DNA from: Formicarius rufipectus
Taxonomy: Eukaryota > Chordata > Aves > Passeriformes > Formicariidae
Direction: 5' to 3'
NCBI GenBank assembly: GCA_013399695.1
Contig: VXAU01001865.1
Coordinates: forward strand, 644,987-708,986
DNA length: 64,000 bases
Part shown: positions 47,497-61,434 of the stretch, piece by piece
How positions within the stretch are numbered: position 1 is the stretch's first letter
Layout: the number at the start of each line of letters is the position of its first letter
Notes under the pieces: model-generated
The model's database searches: none
What the model saw: only the letters and a program-made list of their open reading frames with translations
Told to the model about the DNA's origin: nothing
Program-made: the position numbers and the translations under genes

Positions 47497-48470
47497 AGGT
47501 CAGAAGAGTTCCAGTTGAGGACTTGATTTTTAAATACAACATTCAGATCTTTAGCTTCCCTACTGCTTTCCCTTCCATCCTCCCTTTCTTGTCCTCTTTC
47601 CAGCTCTTTCATGAGTCTTTGGTTCATTTAGAGTATACATATTTTCAGTTGACGTATTCCTTTTTTCCATCCCTCCTTATTGTAATACTCTTCAATATTG
47701 TAATTGTTGTAGTTTTTGTGTAGTAAAACATCTTGAGCAAAATGAAATAGAGAACCCAAAGTGCTCATACATTTTGGAAGTTATTCCTATTTCGTTTTTG
47801 AAACAGTTGGACTCCTGACTAATCAGAAGAAAGCATTGATATTTTTAAAGTTGCATGTCATATGTATTATACACACTTGGATACTTTAACATAAACCTGC
47901 ATTTCCAAGGAACTTGTTAATCTTGCTGTTAAAATGTTTACCTGTTACTTTGATAAACAAGTAATAACTTTGAGCCTTTTCTGTAATGACAGATTTGCTT
48001 AGGTAGTCATGAACCAGAGGGGGTTTTTTATTTTATTTTTTTTGTTTTTGTCAGGTAGTTGCTTTGAGAGTAGACTATTTGAGCTAGAGGAAAATCTGGT
48101 ACTTGACTGACTGGGAGAATAGGTCCTTGTAGACTCAAAATTAAGGCTGTGTTTTATAGAAAAAAGTTTCTGGATTGCTATACAGTGGATAACATTTGAA
48201 GTTAAAACTTAAAATCCTGGGATTTTCATTGTACTTGGTTGGATATTTCCCCTTAATTGGTGCAGGAGAAAAATTATTTATTGAACATAGCAATTAGTTG
48301 TATAATTTGCTGTTCACTAAAAAGACAGTCACAAACTTCTTGGTATTGCAATTATGATTGAGCAAGTTTTGTTTCCAGTCCTTTTTGGAGTTTTGAACAT
48401 ATGAATGGAAAAACCTACAACTACATGTAAACCTTTTTTCTCCTCAATAAAAGTTAAGTCCACTGATTTG
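47497..48470 (+). other. TRA2A: TRA2A 3' UTR
   Basis: About 970 bases from the stop codon to just past the AATAAA at 48446. It is AT-rich with U-rich stretches (for example 48027-48050). An open frame to about 47723 is incidental. Confidence 0.75.
48446..48451 (+). terminator. TRA2A poly(A) signal
   Basis: Canonical AATAAA in CTCCTCAATAAAAG, followed at about 48468-48505 by a GT/T-rich downstream element (TTTGTGGTTTCTTGTCG, TTTTGTGCATTTTGTG). It is the best 3' end candidate in the exon. Cleavage is expected roughly 15-25 bases downstream. Confidence 0.75.
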
Positions 48471-48999
48471 TGGTTTCTTGTCGTCTTTTGTGCATTTTGT
48501 GTCACCTTGGAATATAGGTTAAACAAGACTTGATACTGCTGTGTGGATAGTGAAGTCAACATTTATCTGTCATGGGAGCCTTGTCTTCCCTGAGAATCAG
48601 GATGTGGTTATATGGGATGGCTAAGCAGAGTGGGTAGTACATCTTGTGCCATCCTTGTTATTTGCCGGAGTTGTGAGATGGCTGAAGGAGAGAAGCACTA
48701 TTGACTTTGTTTAGATTTTTGGAAAGTGGCTGGTTGAATTTCGATGTTGGCCCAGCAAAAGGAATAGGACTACAAAGGCCTTGCAGCAAAATTTCAGCCT
48801 TATTGTGATGGAATGCCTCAAAAACTTGCCTTAAGTATTTTGCTATTGCATGAGTGTCCATGCCAGGGACTATTAAACAAGTAATTAAACACTAGCACAC
48901 ATCCAACTATTTTGAAAGCTTGATGGAATATGCCACGAGAAATTGGTAACAAGTTCTAACTTACTGGTTATTGCTCAATACTTTTGATCCATGATGTTT

Positions 49000-50155
49000 T
49001 AAGAACCGGTAACCTGCCTAGAGCATGAGGAAGGTAAGGCTGTGGATGTAGTTTGTCTGGACTCCAGCAAAGCCCTTGATACTGTCTCCTGCGGCATTCT
49101 CGTGGCAAAGCTGGCAGCCCATGGCTTGGACAGATGCATTCTTCACTGGATTAAAAAAAAAAAAAATTGGATGGCCAAGCTCAGGGAAGTGGTGAACAGT
49201 GCCACATTCACAATGGTGTTCCACAGGGCTTGGTTGGGCCCAGTCCTGCTCAGTACTTTTATGGATGATCTGGATGAGGGGATTGAGTGCACCCTCAGTG
49301 CAGAGAACACTAACTTGGATGATAATGTTGATCTGTAGGAGGGTGGGAAGGCACTGCAGAGGGATTGGACAGGCTGGGGTGATGGGCTGAGGTCAATTGT
49401 GTGAGATTCAGCAAGGCTGAAGGATGGGTCCCGCACTTGGGCTGCAGCAACCCTACATAGTGCTACAGGCTTGGGGAAGAATGTCTGGAAGCTGCCCAGA
49501 TGGAAAATATGTGGTAGTTCTGGTTGACAGCCAACTGGACATGAGCCAGAAGTGTGCCTGGGTGGCGTAGAAGGCATCCTAACTTAGATGAAGGATAGTG
49601 TTGCCAACAGGACCAGGGCAGTGATTGTCCCTGTTGTACTCAGTGCTGGTGAGGCCACATCTTGAATCCTGTGTTCAGTGTTTTTCGGCCTCTCATGACA
49701 AGAAGACATGGAGGTGCTGGAATGAGTCCAGAGAAAGGGCGATGAGAAGGGCAGGATCTGGAGCACAGGTCCTGTGAGGAGTGGCTGAGGAAGCTGTGGG
49801 TGTTCAGCCTGGAGAAAAGGCAGCTCGGGGAAGACTATCCATCTCTACAACCTCCTGAAAGGAGAGTGTAGCCAGGTGAGGACCAGACCAGGCAATCAGT
49901 AATCAGATGAGGACATAACCTCAAACTGAGCCAGAGGAGGTTCAGGTTGGACATTAGGAGGAATTTCTTGATGGACAGGGTTGAGCATTGGAAAGGACTG
50001 CCCAGGGATGTCATGGAGTCACCATCCATGGAAGTGTTTAAAAAATGACTGGAAGTGGCACTTAGTGCTATGGTCTAGTTGACAAGGTAGTTATTGGTCA
50101 AAGGTTGTACTCTGTGATCTTAGAGCTCTTTTCCAACCTGGATGATTTTGTGAAA
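49000..50155 (+). mobile_element. CR1 LINE, decayed reverse transcriptase 3' portion, plus orientation
   Basis: Translation around 49042-49338 gives DVVCLDSSKALDTVS, KLAAHGLD and LSTFMDDLDEGIECTLS. These match the CR1 ORF2 reverse transcriptase (usual DVVYLDFSKAFDTVSH and INDLDEGIECTLSKFADD). The catalytic FADD motif is destroyed and the frame is broken by a poly(A) expansion at 49151-49165. Downstream come GCCTGGAGAAAAGGCAGCTC-type sequence, ATTAGGAGGAATTTCTTG and a GTACTCTGTGATCTTAGAG tail. Long but non-functional. Confidence 0.9.
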
Positions 50156-50671
50156 ATTATGGGGAGTAGTGTGCAGAAATAGTGAGGCAACCAGATGCAA
50201 AAGCATAGGAAATAGCTGCAGGGCAGGCTGAAGGAGACTCCAGGAACTGGAACAATAGAGAGAGGTGGCTGCTTATTGCAGGTTATGTTACTTGTGGCCT
50301 GTAATTGTCAAAGCTTCAGAAGTTGCTTTAGTCAGCTAGGGAGCCATTCAGCAACTGTTGCCTGAAAGCTAAAGCAGTATTTCAATCCTTAGCTAGAAGA
50401 CAGTTTCTTCCAACAGTTCTATCAGCCTAAACATCCTACTTACCACAAGCCCATAGGAAATAACAGCACTGTATTATGTGGTGCATTTTGTGCTTCACAT
50501 TCAGTGATGTGATGTCCATTTCAAGAACAGGTGAAAGTGGTAATTTTTACTGCATTGGACATACTGGTACATGTCTGAAATGCATGAAGAATTGTTAGAT
50601 TTAATTGGTCATCTCTAAAACTGAGAGTCCTGAAATGGAAAGGATAATTTGCAGCTGTTTCCTCATTTGTG

Positions 50672-50700
50672 GGTGGGGGTTTTGTTGGTTGGTTGGTTGG
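50672..50700. repeat. short (GGTT)n microsatellite
   Basis: TTGTTGGTTGGTTGGTTGGG, about four GGTT units in T/G-rich sequence. Confidence 0.7.
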
Positions 50701-53700
50701 GTTTTATTTTAACTGAGATCAGTTGAGCAGGTATCTGTGTCATCAGGTTCTTTTAACTTCTCTGGCTTGCATTTTCCACAGAAATGGGAGCTCACCTATG
50801 CTTTGTTGTGAATGTATTTAGGAAGACTTTCTTTAAGCTTCAGATTCTGTTTATGAAATTAATTAGTGTGGGTAATCTCACACTGTATCTGTAAACACAA
50901 CTACCAAAAAAGATACATACTCTGTTTAGTTCTAGGTTAATTACAAACATAGTCAGAACTCTGATCAAATACTACAGTTTTGCAACAAAGCCTAAATAAA
51001 AAGACTTGATATTACTCTGTGGTAGTACATAAGCAGCTGAAGTTCACAATGAATTGCAGGGAATGTTTAAATGCTGACTTTCAACAAACCTGATGTTTAG
51101 CTAGCTAGGTTTATATATAGCCTGAGTTCTAGGTATAGCTTATAGAATGCAAGATAACACTTGCTCTTAAACATATGGTGTTCCCAAAAGCTCCCAAGAA
51201 GTAGCCACAAAACATTCACAACAGCTGCTACAGAGGCAGTCTGAGACTGTATGTAATGGAAAATTTGCACCCGATGACAACAGTTAAGAGACATGCTGGT
51301 TTACATGTGGGATCAGAGTAACTTCCAAGTGTGTGTATGTGTATAAAGATGATATGCTTAAGGTGAAGTTTATTAAGGCTGTCACTTTGTCATTTGTCCT
51401 ATATAACTGCACTTCAAATCTGAAAGGACATTAAGCCTTTGGTATTGCAGTACTTGGCAAAGCATTTGACTCTGGTGCTGCATGATGGGGAAATGGTGTG
51501 GCCCAGGCAGCTGAAGAATGCTTTTTGGAAAAGCACCTTCTGCTGCATGGCTTCACAAAGTAAGAACAGTTCGGGCAGACTTAGACTATTGCCACTCTTT
51601 ACTATCAGTCCATTCTGCTTAGCGGCAGCAGTCCTCTGGAACTAATGTGAATAACCAGAGAAGGAAAAGAAACTGGAATAAACATTTTCTCTTGCCTCTT
51701 ACCGAAGCTTTCTTTTGTTTGTTTGTTTTTTGGTTGGGCAAATGACGTGATTGAATTTCCCTCATGTTCACAGTCATTGTCCTTGCCTTCTAAACAGCAG
51801 CATAAAGGAGAACATGAAATGCAGACTCATGCCACCCCACCTGTAGTACCTGTAGACATAATTTCTTGTGTTACATACATTTGACTTCTGCATAAAATAT
51901 GTCAGATAGGATTGCCTCTGTATAGGGACAGTTAGGGACTGTAAGGTTCAGCAGAGGAAGGTTTTACTCTGTTTCATTCATATTTGTAAATACATTAGAT
52001 CAAGTTAAAGTAGAAAACAATTTCCTTTAAGTCGGTCAGTACGTTCAGATGGTACAGAAAACCACCATCATCACACTTCCTCAGTTTGCATTAAACTTTG
52101 TTATTGAACTGGAACAAATAAACCTTAATACTTTTTCCTTCTACTGCTTTAGATTCACAAGTTGAACATTCATTAGAACTGGCAGATAAACTAGTGGTCT
52201 TGGAAAGACAGGTCTGTTGCTAAATTTCCTGAGGAAGTAGAAGACCACCTTACACAGAATGGTTTCTTAACCTTTGTGGTAGAAACTGAGGCGACATTTT
52301 TGACATCTAATAGCAGATCTCTTTCACATTCAAATAACTACATTTGTTTGGCAAAACATGAAAGATCTTTGTTAACAAAGGCCTGCAAACATTTATTTAA
52401 GTCAGTTCTTAAAGAACAAGAAGCTATGGTGCAAATCATTTTCCCACCGTGCAAAAGACTAGTGGTGCTTCCTTTGTAGGGAGTTATTTCTCTGATGTCC
52501 CCCTTTTTTTCTAATTTTTCTTTCATTTTTGGTTGAGCTTGACAACTCTGAAGGTGTCTGATACATTAGGGATCAAGAGTGAAAGATTGTGGTCACCAAG
52601 AACCACTACTGATGCAATTGCTCCACCAGTCCAGCTTGAGATTCTGAGATTCCTTGTTCTCTTCCCATTACTATGTTAGGATTCGGATGCATTCTCTCTG
52701 CTCAGCGTCTCAAGTTCAGTAATTTATGATCTGCCCAAAGTTCCAGGCTTAATTTTCTTGTGCTGGCCCAGCCCCATAATACATGGATGACAGCAGCAGT
52801 GGTAAGCAGCACAGGCACAAGGTAAGCCTCCAAGATGGTTCAGTATCTTTGTGTTTCCAGATTTACCTCAAATGAAAGTACTGACAGGGAATTGAAGTTG
52901 CATACAAGTGTATCACAAGAGCTTATGTAGACATTTATATTTGCTTTAACTAAATAAAAATAATAACAAAAAATCTCTGAACTACCCACATATAAAGTAA
53001 TATGAACTAATTGGGGTAGAATAATGGATCAGTTCTGTGTGGAGTCTGGTCTTGCAACTTATTAGATGGAGCAACTCCTCTTTTTCACTACTCCATTTTG
53101 GTTCCTGTTCTCAACACAGTGATAGTTGGCCAGGCTTTTGCCAGTTCAGTTTGTGGATGGAAGCTTATAAGAGACGTGCATATTTGCAGCACTACCTCAA
53201 TAGCTGTAAGTTGATCCTCTCTGTCTTGTGGTTGAAACCCTCAAAACATGGAGACGAAGAGAACATGGTAGATGGTTAAAGGCAGCCAATGTTCTTACTC
53301 TCTATGATGCTGGGATTTAATTGTAGTGACTCTGCTGTCTTCTACAGGTTCTGTGGAAGCAGACGTCTAACACCCACAGCAGTGCAGGAGAGGGGAACCA
53401 GTGAGCATTGATTACTAAATCACTGTTGATGATACATGATTTCACTACACTGACAACACAGATCTTTACCAATATTGTGTAGTATCTAATCTCACAACTA
53501 ACACACAAGATACCTTCATCAGGGAACATTCAACAGCTTGATGACTCTCATGCACTGCTAGGATATTTTGGTGTGATCTGAACTGTGGTGGGATGGCACG
53601 AGAATGGAAGACTGTGTCAGCAGCTGCTGTCTCCTGCTTCTCACCTTTCACAGTCTAACATGCTTCCCTAGTGCTCCTATATCTTTTCTACAACTTGCCC

Positions 53701-53950
53701 AAGATGTCAGTTTTTCCCTTTCTTCAGACTCTGGATTCAATGCAGGATTTGGCAGGACCAGCACCTAGGGAACAAAAAGGTGGTCTGTTTCATATTGAAA
53801 AATCCCAGATGCCAAATTCCATAGTTACTTCACATCAGAATTCTTCCTGGGTGAAGATCCTCTCTTTCATAAGGATATGCCAATTTGGATTTCTAGGTTG
53901 TGGCTTTGACAGTTTTGTGTGGTTAATGCTTAGGAGCTGAGCTGGTCTCT

Positions 53951-54041
53951 TAAAAAAAACAAACAAACCAAACCAATCATCTCACCCCCCAAAAAAACAA
54001 ACCTCAAACAGAAAAAATGCCACCAACCAAAAAACAACCCC
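53951..54041. repeat. A/C-rich low-complexity tract
   Basis: Runs of A with ACAAACAAACC and CACCCCCC blocks. Simple sequence. Confidence 0.75.
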
Positions 54042-57000
54042 AAGTCTCCAGGATTTTAAAGCTGCATCAAATACAACTTCAATCTGATTGAATAATTAAT
54101 AAAGAGGCATGATCGTCCCTAACAGTTCTTTTTTTCAGAGCAATTAATTCACTTTAGAGAAAGGTTAATTACAGGTAGTCAAACTTCCCATTAGCTGAAC
54201 ACTAACTTCCCCAGCTGCTGCCCCTAGCCAGGTATGGGGTTGCTGCTTGGCAGCTCTTGCTCTCGCTGCCTCTCTTCTGCCCTCACTGCATGGTGGGTTA
54301 CCCAGAATAGTGCCCTGAATGCTCTGTCCTCCTTGGCAGAGAGCAGAAAAAAGCAGAGACAACAGGTACTAACCTGCATTTCACATTCCAAAGCCCTTCC
54401 TCTTCATGTATCAGTGGACATCTGAGCAGGGAAGATGCCAGCCTCGTGCCAGCCTGGTGGACCATGTCCACAGGAACATCTAGCAGATTTCCTGCCCCTT
54501 GAGAGCAGGTAAGGCAGGGTTATCTGCCAAGCTGAGGACTAGCTTCTTGCTTGTGTCAAGGTATTCTTCATATGTTTACAAGGAATATAACTAATAGTTA
54601 AAGTGGCTGATGCCAAATTTTCTGCTTGAGCAGTGACAGTAGCACAAGTAACCACAGCTGTCTCTGTGTGGCTGGAGTGGCCCTGATCCTCCCTGAATGC
54701 AGCCGGCTCTGTCAGGGAGTGTTTGATGCCCTGTACCCTCACACTCACTGCTCACACTTGAGGAAAAAGGTAGCAAGAAGAAAGCTTCACTAAAAAAAAA
54801 AGCCCTAAAATCTGATGCTGGGTTCACGTGCACAGTGGAACATAAAGTATAGAGGGTTTCTTGTTTTAAAATTAAACATTCTTTCGAAGTCTAGATCTCT
54901 AGACAGTCTTATACAGTGTGCTTAATTTCCATCTACTAGAAGCTAGAAGGGAATTCATGCAGCAGCTCAACTGTGAATTTTATAGGAAAGAGGCAAGAAC
55001 AACAGATCTTCAAAGTATAAGAAGACAACTGGACTAAGTATTGATAAAGCTGAAAATATTCCCTGTAAAGGAAAGTCCTTACTGGCATAGAGTCACCTAA
55101 TATGGTGGGAATGTGGGAGGTCTGGATGGGTAACCTTGGAGAGAATATTTAATCTGTTTTCCATGTATGAAGATAAGGTTAATTAATACTCTTCTTTCAA
55201 CATTTTTTTTATTCGGAGTATTCCAGCTTAGGAAGACAGTGGGCGATTTGCAAGATGATCTGTGAAAGACCATTAAACAACTTTATACAATCTAAAAATA
55301 AATTTATAAAGTCTAAACTAAAACCAACAAATGCAAAATATGTAAAAGTGGCCACATGTGCATAGGGGTAGCCTTAAGGACTGGTCTACCTGGTTCCAAG
55401 CAGATGCTGCAAAAGAGATGTGTTTTCAGAGTCCAGTTCTTGAACTAAAAAAAAATATTATATTTCTTTCTGACGTGGATTCAGATGATAAAGGAACAGA
55501 CAGCTTGTTTGAGTTTGAGGAAGGAGTTGAGACCCATGTCTTAGCCCATGCTTATCCCAGCTCACCCACAGTGTCCCCAGCCCAGCACCCATGGGGCTTG
55601 TCCCTACTTGCTGAGCACCTGCAGTGTCTGCAAGCTGCACATTGCAGAGCAGTTGGAAATGTAAGCTCAAACACCAAGACTTTTTAAAAATATTACAGAA
55701 TCCATGTTTTAGTATTCCCTTAAACTTCTGGGGTTTAGTGCATCTTTGATTGTACCACACAGTTAGTTTAGGTCTCCAAAGCCAAAGAAACCTGAGATCT
55801 TAACTACAGAAATGAGTCACTCAAGATGGTGGTTTTACTCGAGTTAATCAAAAAGCAGTTGTACAGCCCAGCCCAGAGATCGATCACACAGAGTAAACCT
55901 CCCACCAGTAGCACCCAAGTGGTTTAGGTTCACTGTCCACCTCCAAAAACCCCACAGCACAGCTGTCCACTGTCAGCCAGGGGTCCCTGGGCTGCAGCTG
56001 TTTCCTGCCTGGAAAGCTGAGGGTCTGCTGCAGGCAAGACCTGGGAGCTCCTCAGCCCTAGGAAAGACAAAACATTCTCCCATTTCTCTGCTCCCTCAGC
56101 CAAAACCAGAGCTTGAGGACCTCATGCAGCTGAACATTGATTGATACCAGCCAGGAGCACCTCAGGGATCCCTTCTCTGCCCTACCACTCACAGGGGGAA
56201 GAGGGAGTGAAAAACGCAGCTATGGGTCAGGCAGAGATTCAGCAGCTCCATTGCCTGCTCTGGGACAACTCCCAAAACCACTGACTCCACTGTGCTGCAA
56301 GCTCAGCTACTCCAGTCACTGTCTGGGCAGGTAGGACTGGAAGTAATTTACTGTGTTTGGGTTGTGGGGAACTGAAGTGTTTAGAAAGCTTGCACTGTGG
56401 CAACCTTGTTGTTTGAGTCCTGTGGAAAAAAGGTGCTACTTGTGCTCCAGATTTTTATTTCTTTTTAAATGACCAGAGGAGTCCAGAGTTGAATGAATAA
56501 AAAATTAACTTTTCACTTGTGAAGGTCCCTGGTGCCCACTTCTGACAAGGGAGCATGTAGAAAGAGCCACTTCAGAATCTGTGTCTGCTTCTGCCAGCCA
56601 TCCCTCTTCCCTCTGTGCTTAAACTCTGCCTTGCCATACAACACCTGTCCATGCCTGCCATGCCATGCCTGCAACTTTTTCTTTTCAGTTTGAGAAAGAT
56701 ATTTCTGTCTTGCACCTGTGAGGAAGACCCAGGGGAACATTCATCTGAGGCACATCCCTGCTACAGCCCAGTACTCTCTCTAGGCAAGCATGCACACTGG
56801 TCAGCTGGCATGGGGGATTGGACCCCACAGCTGGGTACTTCCCTCTGGGCTGTGCCCAGGTCAAACACCAAGTGATAGTTTGGCATCTACCATGTGTACC
56901 TTTACGTGAGCAAAGGGTAAACATGATGCCACTGGCTCTCCGTGCCTGTGTGCATCTCAGTTGTCTCCAAAAGCAGAACAGCAGAGGTTTGCCCTCAGAC

Positions 57001-58126
57001 CCTGGTGTGGTGCCATGACCAGGTGAAACCCTGTTCAGAGAGAACACATGAAATCCTGAGGGGAGAGACAAGAAGAGTGAAACCAGAAAGCTGATACACA
57101 GCTAGAATGTATCAAAACTTCAAACTGGGAAAACTTCGGGTGAAATCATTCTATCCAAGTTCCCAGACTGCAAAAAGAAACAACTCTGGTGAACAGTGGA
57201 TTTCCAGCTACTCATAGAGAGGAAAGCTTCAACACCTGTTGGAACAGCACAACAAGGGACGCAAAGGTAGCATCTCCCTGCTTCTTTGTCTTTCTCTTTG
57301 TGACTGTTAAAGGTCTCCCTTGACTAAGAATATAATTAATCCATTTAATTAATTAACAGGGGCAGGGAAATCGCTAGACCTATGAAGGATATGCCTGTTT
57401 TTTAAATTAATTTCTCAGAGTGGGCAGATGTTTTACTATATCCTCCTTTAGATTCCTCAAAGTATTTTTTCAGTGTGGGCATTGTGCAGTTCTAAGTTGT
57501 TGTGGTCCTTGCTGCGGCCACCAGTGTCCTGCTTTCTGGAATACTGTAAGCTGTGTAGGAAAGGAGAAAGTGGGCGAGACTTCTCTAATGCATAGGAGGA
57601 GTAAGTAAGCAGAAGTGAGAATTAAGTAGATAATAGGACTGGAGCATCCACAGTGGGTGAAACTGGGAGAACCATTTTTAAATGAAGACTTTGCCAAAGT
57701 TTGCCTCAAAATGAGCAGGCTAAAACAGATCTAAAAAGCAAAACCATTTTACTTCTAACCATGGATCTATCCCTCTACAAAGCAATCCTGAGCCCAAATC
57801 CAATGGAAGCAAAAGTGCTGATGGTTTTCTGATTATCTGCCTTGGCACATGGGGATTCCCATGTAGAAATGGGTGCTCATGTATCTTTGAGGAGAAGAAG
57901 AGCTTTAACCTCAGGTTTGGAGCATAGGAGGGAAAGAAAGTCACTGTAAAAAAAGGAGTCTATTTAGTGAGAATGACACCACAGAAATCTGGAGGAGGCA
58001 GATCTTCAGCCAGTGTCATGAAGAAGACTCCTGCAGTAAGTCTAGAGATGAGGGGCAGGTTATTGGCAGAAAAATATGAGCTGTCTTGTCCTGCCTTTAG
58101 TGATACATACCACTCAAAAACTTAGG

Positions 58127-58223
58127 TGTTTTTTGTTTGTTTCTTTGTGGGTTTTTTTGTCTGGTTTTGTTTGGTTTTGGTTTTGTTTGGCTTGATTGGT
58201 TGGTTTTGTTTGTTTGTTTGTTT
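58127..58223. repeat. T/G-rich (GTTT)n-like tract
   Basis: Irregular TTTGTTTG and GGTTTTG repeats ending in four perfect GTTT units. It resembles the intron-1 minisatellite of TRA2A in base composition but lacks its 18-bp period. Confidence 0.8.
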
Positions 58224-60675
58224 AATTATTGCTCCACTGTAACACAAGGAGAAAACCATTGGTCCTTTTCCTTTACCCTGCATTCAGAATTCCACTGACA
58301 GTCCATAACAATTGTCCTCATCCTTCCAGTCAGGAGACAGAAAAAGTGAGTGGGGGAGCAAGACTGTTACCTGAGTTACTGCCCAGCACACCACGTGTCA
58401 CAGGAAGGGCAAGACCACAGCTTTTGCCTGCCTGAGTAAGATCAAACTCTGCTCCAGGCTGGATCCAACCTCTGATCTTTTAAAACACATCTTTGTCTTT
58501 CTCTTGACCAGAACTTGTGGTAATAACTGTTTTTTAAGGAAATGTAAATGACAGCCACCTTTATCTTGGAATAGGTGCAGATTTTGTAAACGCCTGTGAC
58601 AACTATTAATCTGATGAAAGAGAGTGATACAAAGAGAAAGGAGGAGTAGAAGGAGTGGAAGGGGGGAGTATGGGAGCAGAATGAGTTGATTTCACCGCTT
58701 AGTTCCTGGAGGCAACTGCAGCTTCTTCCGGCTCACTAGAGCAATAGACTGGGAAGTGTGGAAAAGCAGAGTGTAGTGTTTATTTATATTCTTATTTCTA
58801 AACAAAACAGGTGAGATTCAGGCATCCTAAACAGATTTTTTTTCATTTATTTATATGAAATGCAATAATCCTCTGCATGACAATGCTTGGTTCCAAGTCC
58901 TCATTGCCAGGATTAATCACTCTTAGACACTCATCTGCCTTTGCCTTTCCCTTCCCTGTTCTGAAAAAAAGCCACTGAATACCATTTTTAAACAGTGAGC
59001 TTCCAAGGTGTCATAAGTATTACCCTTTAAATAAGCAGCGTGAATTACAAAATATCACCTTTGATACAGTGTCACTCTGTGTCTCCCCCCAGACGGTCTG
59101 TGTTACCTGGAGGATGAGTTGAGCTGGGTTAGCAGAGAATAAGCAGCCAAGTCTGATGGATTCCCATCTCTTCACTGTTTCCTGGTTTGGGACACTGTTT
59201 AAATCCATGGTTTCTGCACCCAGTTCAGCTACTGTTTATGTGATGTTAAGCAAAACCACTGATATTCCAAGCATTTAAGATATCCTATTGTAAGGTAAGA
59301 TACGCATTTTTACATGAATAAATCTATTCCCTATGTTAATATTTTAGCAAAAGGATGAAGAAGTGGAGAAGTGTCTCAGAAGTGCTCTTCCTGTTGTTTG
59401 AGCACTGCAAAGATGCCATTGCTAGCTTCATAAGTTTGGGCATGCTTGTTTCTTGTAGGTGATTTGAATAAGAGAGTTGCCTTTTAGTCTACACACCCCT
59501 ACAGGAGCAGTGTGTTTCCAAAGGTGTAACTGGGAAGGCTTATGACCACAAAGTTACTAAGGCATTTGACGGACAGGAAATTATGCTTGTCACAAGGACA
59601 CTGTGAAAAAAAAACAACTCTCCAGCTTCTATAAAAGTGAGCACCCTTTGGGGAATTGATCTGCTTGAATTTTTCCTGCAACACCTTCTGGTTTCTTACC
59701 CCTTCTCCTAAAGCATACAGAGGGAGAGAGCTCAAGGCAAATGGCCCTGGAAATGCTGCAGATAACTCATGCCTCCTGCCCTGTTGGACTTCCTATTTGT
59801 CTGGAACAAAACTTCAGTTGCAGCCCTCCAACACCTGTTGTGTGCGTCACAGTGATCCCTGTCCCATTCAGGAGGAGCATCTGACTTTTGCCTTCCCTGC
59901 CCTCCCAGCTTGTTCAGGCACATGGTGCCAAGGGAGGAGCTGTGTTCCCTGTCAGCATGAGCTTGTGAGTCACCCCAAACATGTCGTCTTGAAGCTACAG
60001 GTGATAAGTGGTGGCTGTGTCTGGCAAATTCTGTGTCCCAAAGCTGAAACTCACTCCCTTCTGCAGTTTCTGGAGGGTAAAATACATCCTGGTTGCTGCC
60101 TGGTTCTGTCACAGAACATTGCATGGGGAAGCTTAGCAAATTTGAGGGAGAGGGTTGCTATCGTCTCTGGTTGAACCAAGAGCAGCTGTCGATGTATCCA
60201 GTTCTGGGCTCCACCACCCATCTACCCTATCAGGACTGGTGAAATGGATATGGGGAGGTAACCAGGGTCTGGGAGCAGCATCTCTGATCATCTCTCACTG
60301 AGCCTGGTGAATGGCAGAGAGGATTTCCACTTGAATACCTACCCAAATAGCTAAAATCATCCTCTGTGGCATGTGGAAATATAAACCTCCATTTTCCCGC
60401 CTGCTAAAGCCACCTGCTGTTGTCTCCTCCTGCCTTCTACTTTTAGCTCATTAGTTCCACCATGACTACACTGTGCTGTCTCACTGCCTTTTACCAAAGG
60501 CATGTCAGAGGTAACTAAATGCATCCAAGCAGCTGTCTGACTCCTTTGCTGCTGAAAAGCAGACAGACCAGTGTCAAGTCCCTAATAAATAACAGCTTCA
60601 GGGAAGAAGCAGACCCAAAAAATCTGATAGCTCCAAATGCTGCCAAGATCTTTTTGTCACACTCACCTTTCTAGA

Positions 60676-60732
60676 AGTTGGATTCAATGATCTTTGTGAA
60701 TCACATCCAACTCAGGACATTCTATGATTTCT
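60676..60732 (+). mobile_element. short CR1 3' tail fragment, plus orientation
   Basis: GTTGGATTCAATGATCTTTG and CATCCAACTCAGGACATTCT then ATGATTTCT match the extreme 3' end of CR1 (usual TTGGATTCAATGATCCTTGTGG). Only about 57 bases are recognisable. Confidence 0.8.
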
Positions 60733-61362
60733 AACTTGTTCTAGGTGAGAAAAATGAGCCTCCATGGCTATAGCGATAATTTTATGACTTAGCTTCTTAA
60801 ATATCAGCACAATAACTGAACATGGAAACATGCTGCCAGCTAACTTTCTTGATGGTGATATCCCTGCAAAAACTTCCCAGAATCTTCTACTAATCATAAA
60901 GAATGTGAATAGAACTCTGAAGAGGTACCGAAGAATTTCCAAAATTTCACCAGGTGCATTAGATCAGCCTTAATCTGTAACTTTGAATCCCTTCCTTTGC
61001 TGGGAAGGGGGTCTCCCTCTCTAAAAACAGAGAGCATTATCTAAACCAGCATCATCTTTATAATCACAGTACGCTTCTTCCTTGGCAAAGATGGAAGAGA
61101 AAAAGTGTCATGAAGAAGAGAGAGACAAGCAGGATTTGCAAGTCACCCGGGTGTGTGGCAAAAGCTGGACAGCATTTGTGAGCTTCAGCAATGGGAATAG
61201 TGAACGCACCAGAAGTGAAGAGAGAAAGGAGGTGTAAGGCAGGAATTACTTCTTGCTTTACAAAATCACACTGGAATATGGACAAGGAGAGGGGAAAACA
61301 AAGTGCTAGGCTGAAGACAGCAATGCAATCTGGAAAATTCAGAAGTTGCTCAGGAAGTTTCC

Positions 61363-61434
61363 TTGGAAAGGGAAAGGGAAGTAGAAGGGGAAGGGGAAAG
61401 GAAGGGAAAGAGGAAGGGAAGGGGATACAGGGGA
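61363..61434. repeat. polypurine tract
   Basis: Almost uninterrupted G and A on the plus strand, with GGGAAA and AGGGGA repeats (for example GGAAAGGGAAAGGGAAGTAG). The overlapping open frames are an artefact of composition. Confidence 0.85.

Noticed and set aside
49042..49338. 98-codon ORF as a host gene
   Set aside because: Its translation is decayed CR1 reverse transcriptase, already listed as a mobile element.
59656..60174. 172-codon plus-strand ORF
   Set aside because: It opens at TTG, shows no recognisable domain or periodicity, and has no exon context. Probably chance.
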